From NCBI GenBank assembly GCA_012845835.1, contig JABAKD010000019.1, positions 11,658,344 through 11,722,343 on the forward strand: DNA of 64,000 nt, read 5' to 3'. The stretch is from Undaria pinnatifida (taxonomy: Eukaryota > Sar > Phaeophyceae > Laminariales > Alariaceae). Positions within the stretch are counted from its first letter, which is position 1. Every line of letters starts with the position of its first letter. The translations under genes and the position numbers were made by a program. The notes beneath the pieces were generated by a model, which saw only the letters and a list, made by a program, of their open reading frames with translations, ran no database searches and was not told where the DNA came from. Positions 34,571-47,355 of the stretch are shown here, piece after piece.

Positions 34571-37500
34571 CGTACCAGAGAAAATATTTTCCGTTATTGG
34601 CCAGTTGTTCCACGAAAGCATGCGAGCTCGCGTGCGTATGGATGACACGGTGAAGACTATGAATGGCATGACGTCACTCAGGGATTGCGGCAAGGATGTG
34701 TACCGTCGCCTCTTCTTCGCAATGAATTTTTCCCCGCACAGCGATACATTCCGTTCCGCTAAGTTTCAGTGAGGACCCAATTTTTTTTTGGACTTGGTGC
34801 ACCTCGAGGAGGACTTCGGGGAGGGCGGGTTGGAGGTTGAAACACTGGCACATGTACGGAGGCCAGTCTGCGGTATGCTGTACGCCGACGATGCAGGCGT
34901 TGTTTGTAAATCAAAGGAAAACCTTGCGAAAATGACTGTCATTGTGACCGTTTTCGAAACAGCAGGCCTCACCGTGTGCGAAACGAAAAAGGAGACAACG
35001 CTTTGCTGACCTATGAACGTTCGGCACACTCAAACCTCCTCCTAACCGATTTGGGCTCCCAGCTCCGACAACGCACCGACCACAATATATCGACCGCCAA
35101 GACCCTCAACACAATGTGAAAGCGTTGAGACGACCACGCAAAAGCCACCTCCTCTTTGCGGGAGCCGTACAAAGGACGACAACTGAGCGGCTGACTCATC
35201 GGGTGATGTTCGGGACGATGGTTGATGTGGGTCAAACCCGGGACCAGGCCGACCAGAAAAGAACTGGGCTCAAGCTGTAGCAGACGATATCAACGCATTC
35301 AACGGACAACCCCGCTTTGCTGTTAGGAGTAAAAAGTGTGCTATGGTCGAGGGCGGCTAAGAGGAGTGGAAACTGGTACCGGGGGGTCGTCGACGCGGCG
35401 GGCCGCTTCATGGCGAAATGGCATAGGACCGAGGCGGATAAGAGCTGGTTAATCCACGCAACAGTGGACACCAATAACAGCAACAAGGGTAAACTGGAGG
35501 GAGGGGGGGGGGGGGGGGGGGGGGGGGGCATACCGATTACAGCTGTGGACGAACGTCGAATCGAAATGGTACATGGTGTGGCAAGCTACCGGTTTGACTA
35601 CTTTGTGGAGCGTGTTGAAGTACTATGGCATAGCCCTAAACATTACAGTGAGCGGTAATGTTTTCCTTTGTGTGTATTCATCGAGATCAAAGGGGGAAGC
35701 GCGAACGCGGCAGTAATGCCATTTACTTGTTGTCTTGGTTGCTTTGTTCGTTTTCAGCTGTTGCCTTTTTTCTTCTGTTTGTTTCCTTGTTTTTCCTCCC
35801 CGCCGGCCTTAGGCCGGTATCTTCCTCTTCTTCCTGTTGTTTCGTCCGTGCAACAGTTAGCTGTTTCCCTTCACCAGCACGTAGGTTGTTTCTCTTGCAG
35901 CCGTTCTGGCTTTTTTGCATATCTCGTTCTTCAGAGCCCCTCCCTGGCGTTTTCTTTTTTAAGTTTCAATTTTTTCCTCATATTATGGTCTCGCTCGTTT
36001 TGTTTTGCTGTCGTGCCCGGTACGCCGGTATTTCACTTGCTTCATTAGACTATGTTGATTCCTTATTTATTGAGATTGTTGTTTGCCCTGTCTCACATAT
36101 ACTTTGTATGTCTCTAAGATGGATAACAAGCACGGACTCCGGGTGTACTCACCACACATCACAAACAATCTTCTGGTCATGCTACCGGCTGTGCTGTGGT
36201 ATATTTTTCATGATTCTGGGAAGTTTAGGCTAGGAGTATGAACAAGAGGTATTGTTGCAAAAAAGGAAAATTGCACCGCAGCAAACATCACGGCAGGGTA
36301 TAAGTACACACGGCAGGGAGCCCAGCGACCGGTTCCTACCCTCCACGCTGACTACCGACCGCGTACAGGCTGCTGTGCTGCTGCTGCTGTGTGGGTTACT
36401 GCGGCGCAATTTTCTGTCACTCTTTCTCGTGCGTTGATGACGTGCTCAACTGCTGTTAATAATGTGCTCAACTGCTGTTGATATGTGCTCAACTGCTGGG
36501 AACGAAGCAAAACGGTTTGAAGGCTCTGATGACAATGATGTTTGATGTATGTTGATAATGTGGTTGGATTGGGTTTCATGCCAGAGGAGGGGGAGACGGG
36601 ACAGAGACTAAAAACAATATGAAACGATTTGGGAATGCACACCTAAGACGGGTCACCGATTACCACGTCATGATGTACAGCAGCAGTAGATATTTAAAGG
36701 CAAGATCTGTGTTGCCGATTTTGTCGATCTTGTTTGTAACACATCAATAAATGATGAAACTCTCGAATGTTTCCCTGACCACTCCTGGCCATCCGGCCGA
36801 CGTCTCGCGAGCCACAAACATCTGGCTGGATCGTCTAGCCGAAGACCAAGGGTTGCATCTGTGCCGTCCTCCTTGCAAGACCGGAAGTGGCCGATACACC
36901 GATGGTGTACCATGGGAAACGGCCGCGCAAAACAAGGAGGGTTCCAAAGGAGGAAACTCGAGGCTTCGAAACGTTGGAAACGGTGGAGACCACCGGCTTC
37001 TTCAAGAGTGGAGACCGGCTGCCTCAGGGGTAGAGACGAGCTGCTTCAGGGTGAAGAAAGGCGCACCACCGTGTCTACCGTGTCTATGGTATGCCTTGCA
37101 TGGTGTCGTCCTCCTGTCTTCCGATCTCCGAGCTTTTGAATTTCAAACTGTTCGCGGGTTTTCATGTACCGGTGTGGCTTTTTGATTATTGAGCAGACTG
37201 CTCAAAATATTCAAAAACGCCGAAAGGCCGCACTACTACTGCTGTTGTTGTTGGTGGGCTGCAAACAGGCTTTGCTGCGGGCCAGGGATGGGGCCGGTTG
37301 AGCCTTCCGCACCTGTGGCGTTGGCGTGTGTGGAGCACTTGTGGCGCGTTGAGTTTGTGTGTGGGCCACAGCTCGTCGGTCTACAAAAAACGTGAGAAGA
37401 GCCTTCTGATTTCGAAAATTGCTCTCTGGCTGCTACGTGTTCGTAGCAAAGAGCTGAATTTGCGCCGCTTCGGGCACTCTTGATGACGCGTCAGCCTGTC

Positions 37501-37803
37501 TGCCGTGGGCAATCCCGCAGATCGTCCACCAGGAACCTGGCAGCCTCTTCGAGAGGGTGCTTGGGTGTTGTGGATGCCGTTTGGTGTGTCCGGGATGCCC
37601 TGTGGAAGATGATGTGTGCCTCGATGTGTTGGTGTCCTGGCTGGCTGGTCGATTGTTCATTTTTTTTATATGGTATTCTTCTATGCTTCATTTTCCTCTC
37701 AAACTGGGCCATGAACCTACATTAACCAAGTTATTATTTTCTCGATTTTTCTCCCCCCACAGCCAAAATTACGATTTAAAATCCTTAATGCAAGTAGCTT
37801 ATA
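34571..37803. repeat. Right arm of a 7.2-kb inverted repeat
   Basis: Mirror of 30568-33812. From the inside out it holds LINE coding remnants, poly-G (35503-35528), T-rich LINE UTR (35680-36000), the LINE terminal block with GCACGGACTCCGGGTG (about 36131), then about 1.6 kb of unrecognised sequence to GCAAGTAGCTTAT at 37803. Because coding, UTR and terminal block are in order here, this arm links the loose 3' blocks elsewhere to the LINE. Confidence 0.9.
34575..35510 (+). pseudogene. LINE reverse transcriptase remnants, right arm
   Basis: Plus-strand equivalent of the left-arm remnants: FSVIGQ, then FHESMRARVRMDD after a small insertion, CGMLYADDAGVV (about 34875), LTHRVMFGTM, and WYRGVVDAAGRFMAKWHRTE (about 35380), ending in a Gly run. 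Broken by frameshifts and deletions; cannot encode a working enzyme. Confidence 0.75.
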
Positions 37804-38024
37804 TATAACAACTGTTTCATATTCATATTGATAAAGAAAAAAATATTATATTTCCCTGTAAGAATGATACGTCGTACCAGCGGACGTTCTGGTGTGCTGC
37901 TGCCGTGAGGCCATCGAGCACACCGCATGTTTCGCCCAAACAAGAGCCAACAAGAGGCAGAGCACAGGGCCCCCCAACACAGAGACACGTGACAACCACG
38001 GACAGCTGTCGATCGCGTAATTGG

Positions 38025-38335
38025 CCCGTTGTGCGTATGCGTAGTGATAGATTCTACGTGTAATATATACGTGGTAGTCTTCCTTGGGTGGCAAGCGGTA
38101 TAGTCGGTTTTTCCAGGCGCGAGTAATGAGACGTATGCACCGGTATGGACCTGGCACATCGTAGACTGACTCCCGATTTCATTTTTATATGTTTATGGTG
38201 GAGACATGAATTGCGTCAGCTGTGATTTATGCGTGTACCACTTTGGGTTGTTTGTGTTTTTCCCTAGGATATTCCTCAGCTCCAGAGTGACTGGAGCCTG
38301 TCCTGTGACCACGGAGTTGATTATGCAACAACTGA
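38025..38335 (+). mobile_element. LINE 3' UTR copy
   Basis: Matches 28205-28525 in order: TGCGTATGCGTAGTGATAGA, GTGGTAGTCTTCCTTGGGTG, CTGGCACATCGTAGA, then CCAGAGTGACTGGAGCCTGT and GACCACGGAGTTGATTATGC. No coding sequence precedes it. The two copies flank the inverted repeat in the same orientation. Confidence 0.75.
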
Positions 38336-38559
38336 AACATCGCCTGTTTCTAGACTTTTCAGCTGCTTCCTGCAAATTTGGTTTTTCTGCCAACACGATT
38401 TTGAACTTTTTTGCAATTTTTTCTTTTTCTTTTTGTCTAGTAAGTTGAACTTCCTAATATTTGCCGCTAATTTGCCGCCTGTGCATTAGTTGAGGAACGG
38501 TCCAGCTTTAGCTTTTCCTTGATTCCCACCATTTGTTTTGTACTTGACAAAGCTTCATC

Positions 38560-38760
38560 GGCTGAGGTTTGGGCTTGGCTCATCAGCTCCACACCACCCA
38601 GCACCCCATCGCAGCGCTAAAGCTCACAGCAACGAAGCGCCGTGCAGTGCCCTGCGATGCCCTGCGGCTCAGCTCAGCAGCGCACCGCAGCGCAGAGCTA
38701 GCTCAGCAGAGCGAAGCGCTATGCTTTGCCGTGCTCTGCCGTCGCGGTCGTTCGTTATTC
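38560..38760. repeat. GC-rich degenerate repeat
   Basis: Clusters of GCAGCGC, GCTCAGCAG and GCAGAGC-type words. Compositional; open frames are short and unremarkable. Confidence 0.5.
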
Positions 38761-38904
38761 ATGATATCTAAAACTCCGCGTACGCTGATATTTAGGTATT
38801 TAGCGCTTTCTATATCGCGTCAACCATCGTAATATCATACAATATGGGGGAGGGAATGTAATCTCTATGCAAAGATCCTGTTTTGTTTTAATCAATTGTC
38901 AGCC

Positions 38905-39250
38905 GGCCGCCCCGGTGGTCTTCTAGTGGTTTTACCCTCGAATACTACTAACGTTTGGTTGTCCTTGAGTTCGACACCCACCACGATGATATTTGACTTT
39001 ATTTGCAAAAATGCAAAAAAAAACAGGGATCAACTGCTGAGAGCGCCTAGCAGCGTGGGTTGGTTCGACGCGAGTCGACGAGGGAAGAATAAATGCTGGA
39101 TTCTCCTCGCGGTAGAAATGAAGGCACGTGCCGAAGTGGGAAAGGAGGAGGAGGGCCCGCTATGTGACCCCGGATCTGAGTTACTACTGGGAGGGAGCGC
39201 GAGGTGGTGCGGGGATAATAAATGGGATGAAGAAAAAAAAATGTTGCAAA
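38905..39250 (+). mobile_element. tRNA-derived SINE-like element, complete variant
   Basis: Head GGCCGCCCCGGTGGTCTTCT with A-box-like TGGTCTTCTAGTGG and B-box-like GAGTTCGACACCC. The anticodon-loop position reads CCTCGAATA. Then a body with GTTCGACGCGAGTCGACGAG, CTCGCGGT, AAATGAAGGCACGTGCC, and an A-rich end GGGATGAAGAAAAAAAA. It shares head design and the AAATGAAGGCACGT tail with the copies at 15519 and 56195 but has a different middle, so it is a subfamily. Confidence 0.6.
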
Positions 39251-40842
39251 GGTATATTTTTATTATTACTACCAGTAAATAATGTGTCAGTCTCTAGGAA
39301 ATACGCAAGGCACTATCAGCAGTCGTCATGGTAGAGACACTCCGGATATTATGTATTGAGGGGACGCGTCCGATTTCGACAACGTGAAAACACCCACGAA
39401 GCAAAGACAGCAGACACAAATATCCTGCCTTCCCGAGAAAAGACAGAGACGAAGCGCTACGCCAACCTCCCGTACGAGCAAAGCCACCCCCGCACGAATC
39501 TTAGACAACGCCGCCTCAACGAGAGATCGCCCTCCTCTTCTACGTTTTCCTCCTCGCCCGCAACGTCGCAGACTAATCAATGCGACAGCCTTCACGTAAC
39601 AAACAAAGCAATCTTCTTCCAAAACCTCGCCGGCTGACATGGCCCCATGTCAACGTATGATGCAAACCGACTTTGCATCCTGTAGACTTCGAACCTCCAT
39701 TGCCACGGGGACAGCAGTGCAGTCTCTTCATTAATGCCAAGGCCTCTTTCGTTTCGCCTAGACGCGACGCAGGTTCTCCACAATACTCTTTTCGGTATTT
39801 TTGTTTGATAGACGCCAACTATTACTTGACGGCGCATTTAACATAGATAGTGTGTTTCGCCTATCCTTGCCTTCTTTGTTGCATATTATTACGTTTTTCT
39901 TCTCTCAAAGCATGACTTTCAAAATCCCGTGTTCGTATTAAACTCTTGGCATTACTTCAAAGTCCGCATGCCAAATCGGACAGCAACACCTTAAGTTGTC
40001 GAAGTGCTGCCAAGCACTACCCGAAGCATAGGCACCGGCGAATGCCGGTGCCCACGCGGAGCCCTTGTAATAGTTGAAGATGATGCCCTTATACGATCGT
40101 ACTTCATTTGAATTTGAGGATTCTACTTTTGAGCTTGCATTAGTCTAGATAAAATGAACATTATCATGACAGTCGTCACGAGCAGGGGGATGCAGGATTC
40201 ACAATGTGCTCGTATCAATGTCTGATGTGTTATGTCTGATGTATGTGACTGAATAGAATCGACGGAGATGGTGGTAGAGTAGAACTATTAATATGATTGG
40301 CGGTCCCAATCTTCATATGTTCGAGTTGAATCCCATTAGGCACAGTTGTGCACTGTTGTCATCGCGCATGTCTGTGTCATATTCTAGTCTACTTTGGTGA
40401 ACGATAATATTAATAGCTATGTTTTTCTACCCATATTTTCTCCTCCGCTTGATGGTCCCTCGTCGGGTACCGCGAGCAATCTCCCCAGCGAGCCATCCTA
40501 CCTTAGGCATATTGACAATCGATTATCATTCGCGTAAAGTTTAGGGTATGTCAGGGTAATTTCGGACAACTGGGGGTAAGTTTGGTCGAAAACGTTGCAT
40601 TTCCTCCCCAAAAAAAAAGTCCCGGGGCTATCGGCGTAGCTCGCCGCGGCGGTCACGGCCATCGCTGTTTCAAGTTACTTTTTTTGGAGGGCTTTTCGAA
40701 ATGTATCACGTAGAAAGTGAATGGACAAATTGTTTCGCACGGGTCATACCCCCATCCCAAACAAAAGTGTACCCAGTAAGTAGTACCAAATATTCATCAG
40801 AAAAATCCCGGTGAAAACTGAACATCTCTCTGGAGAGGGCTT
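39251..40842. other. No gene recognised
   Basis: Frames up to about 104 codons occur on both strands at 39326-39840 without any domain. The rest is AT-rich. Confidence 0.3.
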
Positions 40843-41767
40843 TTATTTAAAAGCCTGCATGCGATGCATCTCTGACTCCACGGAAATAATGTTGAACTTT
40901 CCCCGGAACTCAAATACTCTCAAAAAATGGGGGTGAATGTCAATATGCTTCGAGTTCGACGTGCATATTGGATTATGCGCTAGTTGTTTCGCTCCTTTGT
41001 TTTCCTCAGTCACCTGGGCCTCAAACCGGGAAAAAAGAAGCTCCACGCATACCTAATAAACATGGCGTTTTTTATAGAGTCATCATGCGCTACGTACTTA
41101 GCTTCTGTGGTTGAAAGCGCCACGCACTCTTGAAACCTCGATATAGCACCCGCATGCCCCCGCGCACATAACCGTACCACCAGAAACCGACCTCCTGTCA
41201 GTGGCCTTACTTGTATAGTCAGCATCCACGTTTACTACCAGCTCAAGTCCACTCCCCTTCTGAAACGTAATCCCAACATCACTCAAATCATGTCGAAAAC
41301 ATTTTCGAAAATATCCTCCTGTGTATTTCCTCGGCTTATCCGCACACCTAGCTACGGCTCTAACCGCGTTTGGAACGTCAGATCGTGTTTGGTTAGGAAG
41401 CCACATCAAACTCCCTACCAATCCCGGAAAGATCACCGGCGTGCAGACTCATCCTCGTCGAAGCCATCAAGTTTCAGACCGGTTGGGAGGGGAGTTCTCC
41501 TGCCCTAACTAATGCCAAACTTCGCAGCTGTGTTTTCAGCGAAGCCTTGTTGTGAAATCGTCCAAGTACCAGCCTCACAGTCCCGAGAAAACTCCAACCA
41601 GCGAGCCATTTGAAGTCTCCCAAGTTGTTGATAGGAGCAAGGCATTTTGAGTCATCACAAAACCAGTCGCATGTACTCTTCTTCTGCCCTACCGCAAGCA
41701 AATAATCGACCTGAACGACTGCCACTATGGAGACATAACCAAACTCAACCAAACCCATCATACACAT
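40843..41767 (-). pseudogene. Ty1/copia pol fragment (RT C-terminus and RNase H)
   Basis: On the minus strand, from 41767 down: YLLAVGQKKSTCDWFCDD and PINNLGDFKWLAGWSF (end of copia reverse transcriptase), then in other frames LVGSLMWLPNQTRSDVPNAV, GLELVVNVDADYTSKATDRR (RNase H), ALSTTEAKYVAHD, and NSKHIDIHPHFLR near 40930. This order is typical of the copia RT/RNase H junction. At least three frame changes are needed to link them. No LTR, integrase or gag is nearby, so it is an isolated decayed fragment. Confidence 0.85.
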
Positions 41768-43415
41768 TAGCTAGACGACAACCAACAAAAGCCCGGTGTG
41801 CGTCAGTATTAATTTAACGTATCTTAATACACATATAGTAGGTGTCCTGTCCTGTGCCACCGCTGATTGGTGCCGCTTCCAAGATCTATACTTTTTTTCA
41901 ATTTTGAGAGAAGAAGTATCACACCCTCAGCTTCTCGAAGTAAATATGAACAAACTTCCAGCAAAGATACCAACTACTGTGCTATGGGTAGCACCTTAAT
42001 TGTCTGAAGAATCTCATTTGAGGAGCTCTAATCCCACTCAACAATCGACTTGAAGAGAAAAGCAAGCAAAGCCTAGTACATAATAATCCCAAGGACTAGA
42101 TTTCGAACGAATAACGTAAAAAAACAACTCACATCAGAAGAGAATATTCGGGGTACACCGAGGAGCCCCGTTCGTGAGAATTATCTTACCTGGAGATGGG
42201 AACTTCGACTGTAGAATAGCTACGTAGCGTTGGCATTGCGCGGTCGAGAGAACTCGCCTTCTGCCCGACGCGACTATGCAAGTGTCTTACGCACAAATAT
42301 ATTCGCCAAAGAAAACGCATGAAAACGAGTGCCAACATAACAACAATCGCCTATATAAACATTAAAATACCGTGGTGCACTGACCGCTCCGAGCAAGTCA
42401 TCTGCACGAGGAGGGAAAACCGTCAACAGCAACAGCCGAAAAAATCTCGAGGTGGTTTCATACATCACACTGCTTCGAACCGGCAGTTCATGCTTCCATT
42501 TCCCCTTATACACCAAGATAAAAATACCCCCATGTACCTCAAGGCAACATACCCAACACCGATATGCAGCATAAGGCAAGGGTGATATGTGCCCTACTCT
42601 GCCTTGTTCTACTATCATATCGAACACCTCTCTAAAACCATCTCTACTCTGGTCTCTAGTACTTCCCTTTCTCATCCTGTTCGGCCACTGTCGTGCGCGA
42701 GAGACAAGCCCGCGGGACTGGCGGAATCGCCATGCAATACGTCGGATGGTACACAGGGGCATTGGACCACAAGTTTAATTTTGCGACGTTCACCCATGAA
42801 GACGGCACTAGCAGCTCCAGCCCGGGAGCCCCCGTGGTTTGTGGGATGCACGGCCAGGGGTGCAGCAGCTGGACGATGTCCACAAGGCAACACACTGGTA
42901 AAATACTCACAATGAGAGCCACTGACGAGAACCCGAAGGGTATCGAATCGTCAAGGTTCAGGTGTCCCATCCGCTCTCTGCACCACCACTCGGTCTACAC
43001 TTTTTTGCATGTTGAACGAGCACTATCAAATACTATTGACAACCCATAATTCCCATAGATTTGACGTCGCCACATATCTTCAATCGCAATGCGTCGCCTA
43101 CATCAGCCGACTGCACGATCCCATGCGAAGAAAATGAACAAGACACCGCATCGATCGAGATCCCCCCGGAATAACTCGACGCAACAAGCGCAGACAAACG
43201 CTGACACGGTCCCGAACGTTTCCTGACGCCTTGGCTCCCGAAACCAAGACCTGTTTGTTGCCTCTTCAAACCAAGACACCTAGAGTCCACAATCTCGGTA
43301 GTTGGTCTGTAACAAGTTCGGCACAATCAACAGAGGCTAAGGACGGGATATCGTGCCTCAGTTGTCGTCCTCCAAGGAGAGAAAACGAAAAAATGAACGG
43401 ATGTTGGAAGGCGGT
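41768..43415. other. No gene recognised
   Basis: Moderately GC-balanced DNA with overlapping frames on both strands at 42270-43050, none with a recognised domain and none clearly favoured. Confidence 0.3.
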
Positions 43416-43419
43416 GGCA

Positions 43420-43647
43420 TCAGGCATCTTTCTGACAGTCTGGGCACACTATCGAAACTCCGTCTTGTCCCACTTTCAGGTTCTTCCCAGCACAGCGCAT
43501 ACATGCGGTGGCGCAATCTGCACCAGCGCTCGATGTGGTGGCCTCTTTAATGGAGCTTATCACCCTCTTGAGGACCGAGACTCTCTTGTTCCGCTTGACG
43601 GGGTTGACTCCCGGAAGGTCATCGCTCGTCATGCCCGGTACAGACAT
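43420..43647 (-). CDS. Small Cys-rich protein or exon, zinc-ribbon-like
   Basis: A 75-codon minus-strand frame starting MSVPGMTSDDLPGVN. It has a basic segment (KRNKRVSVLKRVISSI), then ACMRCAGKNL and, 14 residues on, VCPDCQ. The two CxxC pairs are spaced like a zinc ribbon or knuckle. It opens immediately after a stop-rich stretch and ends at TAG/TGA-type stop 43420. No neighbours make its role clear. It could be a whole small protein or one exon. Function unknown; moderate doubt that it is expressed. Confidence 0.3.
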   Translation of the reverse strand: MSVPGMTSDDLPGVNPVKRNKRVSVLKRVISSIKEATTSSAGADCATACMRCAGKNLKVGQDGVSIVCPDCQKDA

Positions 43648-43749
43648 GGTTTCGCTGGTGTCTATGCTGCCTTTTGCCTGGCATCCGCATCGGGCAAGAC
43701 ATTAGGCAGAGGTGAAGGTCGTATTGGGGGTTTGTAAGCATACACGGGA

Positions 43750-46700
43750 TAGAACGTGAGAGGAAAGCGGGGTTGGCTTTCCCCTTGTGTTGCTGAGTTT
43801 ACGATCCACCTTGTCAAAACCCCACTGGGTTAAAATGAAACTATAGACGTAACCCGACAAACACCCCCACCGGCTAGGTACCTAGGGAAGAAAAGACAAA
43901 AAGGCGAGCACTTGAGCATCAGAGTCATTCACCGCCACTTTGCTCGCAAACGACCAATCACTATCGGAACGCTAATCAGAGCGCGACGGGTCGTACGGTG
44001 CAGTAGCTACCTCGTGTTCTGTCACCCCGAGAATTGGGAGCCCGGTGACGATCATTGTAGGGTTGCTGTCGATGAGGCGTTGGAGTCCCAGTGGAACCGC
44101 TGCGGTACACGGGTGTGGACAGAAAAAAAGCAAGACGGGAAAAAGACGCAAACAATATGGCATGCCAATAGTGTCGCATAATTCGTAGGGCAAGGGTGTG
44201 GCCGTCTCGTGGTAGAGACATCCATGGGTTACTAAAAAGGCGTATATTAAGTAATGATTTATGTCGAGACTATGTCCCCGTGATAATAGCTGCAGAGGTG
44301 GCACCGAGGGAACTGTAAAGGACCCTGTGAGGAACAAGAAAACAAATATTAAAAATTTGATGATAGCTAAACGTGGAAACCAAGAAGAGAAGAGAAGGTA
44401 ATGGGAGAAGACGAAACGGAGTGACCAGGCAGGCGAGGCCGTAACCGGACCATCACGCGATAATGCCCCCGCCACGGGTAGAAGTATTCTACAGGTTGTC
44501 GTGCTGGCTGACAGTCCATCCTGCAGCAACATTATCTGGTAGTGATGATGACAAGCTAGATGCCGTGCAAGATGGCAACGTCCCGATACTGGGAATCGAC
44601 AATCCACAATGTACCGGATGACGATGACGAGAACTATCGTAATCTTGCCGCAAGCTACATTCATCCGATATCCAAACTAAGATTATCACTTTGCCCGTGC
44701 GAAGTGACCGTATATCAGCGTACACATGGATACTTAAAATCCGTTTTCCAATACCCCCCCTTGGTGAGGAGTCCATAGCCAGGGGAACCTGATACTCAGA
44801 CATTCAAAATGCGAGTGAAACAACACATTCAGACGCATGTATAGACAGCGGCAATATGGATATAGTAATGAAATCATAACATCAAAATACAGCAGGAATG
44901 GCCTTTTCAGGCCGGCGTATGAATAGCGGCAATATGGGTGAAGTCATACGTCAAACAATAATCTTCAAATCACCTCTACCGGGATGTTCGTCGTATCACA
45001 GTTTTGCCAACTTTCTACCATAATAGCCTGGCAACATTGTTGTAGGACAGACTGTCAGTACAACAGCCCGTAGCGTACATCTATCTGCTGCTTGTAGCGT
45101 GGGCATTGTCCCGTCATGATCAGATGACGAACTCGTCGATCTTGTTCACTCTTTTCGCGTTCTTTTTTTCTCTCTTATCTTACAGGATGGTTCAAGTAAA
45201 CAAAACAAAACTCTCTCCCCCACGAATGCCGATCGAAATATCTGGTCAAAGAGAGAATATTTGGTATCATAGTGAGCCCCATGACCAACGGAAGAGGGTG
45301 ACATGGCCAAAAACAAAAATAACGGCCTTGGTTTGTCCCTGGGAGCGAAGCCCTGTGTCGACCAATGACAGACCTTCATTTTTTTCAATAATATCCAGGC
45401 CTTTTCCCAGCGGGGACAAAAAAACAAAATACGCAGCATTTTGCATGATCCGGTTGAACGTACTCCAAGGCATGTCTGTCGAAAATTTCGGGCAAGAATT
45501 CGAGCATCTGACCTGCTTGTGTTCAACATGAAACATAATCTAGCGAAAAAACTGGATTCTATATTAAAACCAAGTCATTTGAAAGAAATAACGAATCTCA
45601 CTCATTTTCACGCACAAAAGTCCAAATGTCCACGCCATTTTTGAGAGAGACCCTGAAATTTTGCACGCGTGTTCTCTCCATGTCCATTCCGAGGTCTGAC
45701 CTCGGGGGGGGGTTATAGCCGTAAATATTTTGGGCTAAGGTGGTCCACATTTTCCGAAAAGCCTTAACCGACCTAAATCAGGCCAAGAAAAACAAAATAA
45801 GAAACGCCGGGTGAGGTCTTCGCAAAGGAACGCGTGATTCTACGATACCCCCCCCCCAAACCAGCTATCTTCTTTAACGAACATTTCATGGCTGCTCGAC
45901 ACACCGATGGATGCTATGCAAAAAGTATCTTCATGTACTTTCTTGTCTGCAGAAGACTATCGAACGATGACGTCGGCGTGGCAAGGATTGCCGTATTTCA
46001 GGAGATAAGACCGAGAGCTGGTTTCAACACCGACGATTTCGTTAGAGAAACGTTGGGGGGTGGGAGGGGGGGCTACCGTAGAACGATTCGAACAAAGAAG
46101 ACGTGTGCAAATTTCACGGTCTGAATCAATAAAACGGCGTGGATGTTCGCCGGGGAATAACTTTGGGTTTTTTAACATGAACCAGCCTGTACCGGTTTTC
46201 TAAATTTGGCCATAAGCGCCTTTTCACAAAATTTTAAATGTATATTCTTCATCCCTGTTCTATATGGTTCACTTAATGTCACCTCTGCATCTCTGATCAC
46301 AGCGACAGAGCCTCGACACGGTTTTTTATTTGGTAAAATAATTAACCTAGAAACATCAGAAGTAAGTGTATGAGACTTGTGGCGCTGCTGCTGTCGGCGG
46401 CGTTGTGCCAGAAACAGATTGCGTGCATTCAATGAATACTTGAAAACATCTGACGGAAGTATATGAGACGTGTGGCGCTGCTGCTTTCGGCGGCGTTGTG
46501 CCGGAAATAGATTGCGTGCATCTAATTTATACTTGACTCCGCGTTGCCGGGGTGAACGTGCACGATTTTCTCATAGAGTGGAACCAGCAAAGAAAGAGGG
46601 AAACGCTGCTAATGAGCAGCTTTTCCCGCAAAATGAGCCCTGCTGCAAATTTCGATGTTGTTGCACGCCCATCTTCTAGCCGCAATTCGAACCACTTGAT

Positions 46701-47062
46701 ACCTTCGCCACGCTTCGGTTGTCGTCATTCTCATCAATAAGATCACCAATATATACCATATCGCCAACATATGCAACGGATATCAGTTACCGGTAGCGTG
46801 TCTTTAAGGCGGGGTTGTACGTAGCGTTGGTGCGTATGTACTGTCTCGTGTTAACCCCCAATATTCTACCCGTCTGCCCAGATCCATTCACCACATACGA
46901 AGACCCCAAGACTATGACCGCCACGCAGGATTACAGATTTTGAAGAACGTTGACCTTGGCTTGCCGGTCGACCCAGACCCCATAAAACCCAGCAATGCGT
47001 ATGCTACAATGTCAGTACCCTCATTTATCTCACTGTTGTTGTGTCATTTACCGTGAGCTAGA
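43750..47062. other. No gene recognised
   Basis: Includes a 230-codon minus-strand frame at 44664-43972 that is hydrophobic and without a domain, a family E remnant (46265-46325), and two near-identical phrases GTGTGGCGCTGCTGCT.TCGGCGGCG in inverse neighbouring contexts at 46380-46415 and 46470-46500 (a duplication of about 88 bp). Confidence 0.3.
46375..46530. repeat. Short tandem duplication, about 88-bp unit
   Basis: Both copies have GTATATGAGACGTGTGGCGC-like sequence, GCTGCTG, GGCGGCGTTGTGCC, GAAA(C/T)AGATTGCGTGCAT and AT(A/T)CTTGA in order, starting about 46368 and 46457. Confidence 0.6.
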
Positions 47063-47280
47063 TCATGAACTAGATTCGTTCCACCTGTACACGTTGCTCA
47101 TTTCAGTTATATGCGCAGAAACCGCGAATGTTTGGCGTGTAACGAGGGTGTGGGTAGCTACACGTTTTTGATACTTACTTGTCGTCTCAACTTGAAGGTA
47201 ATTTACAACCGAACGCATTGTCGCTGAAATGCAGTGAACGTTGTACACGCATGCGTAGTCAGACATGCATAGTGTATCAC

Positions 47281-47355
47281 CTCCAGATATGCTGTTGTTG
47301 TGGAGAACTAGCTCCCGCAGGTGTTCGCAGTCCGCCAGGTCAGACTTAAGACAAC
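47281..47355 (-). CDS. LRR-encoding exon (one repeat)
   Basis: The minus-strand segment is bounded by a splice acceptor (TCCTCCTCTAG at 47356 and above) and donor (GTGATA just below 47281). It has 75 bases in phase 1/phase 1. Joined to the exon at 47789-48584 it encodes CLKSDLADCEHLRELVLHNN then SISG, one leucine-rich repeat with the LxxLxLxNN core. The phase-1 entry and exit with a split Gly codon is what repeated LRR exons need. Further LRR exons may lie below 47281, but I could not identify them. Splice sites are inferred by eye. Confidence 0.5.

Noticed and set aside
43972-44664. 230-codon minus-strand frame
   Set aside because: Hydrophobic without defined helices or domain, no similarity inside the window, and competing short frames on the other strand; no support beyond length.
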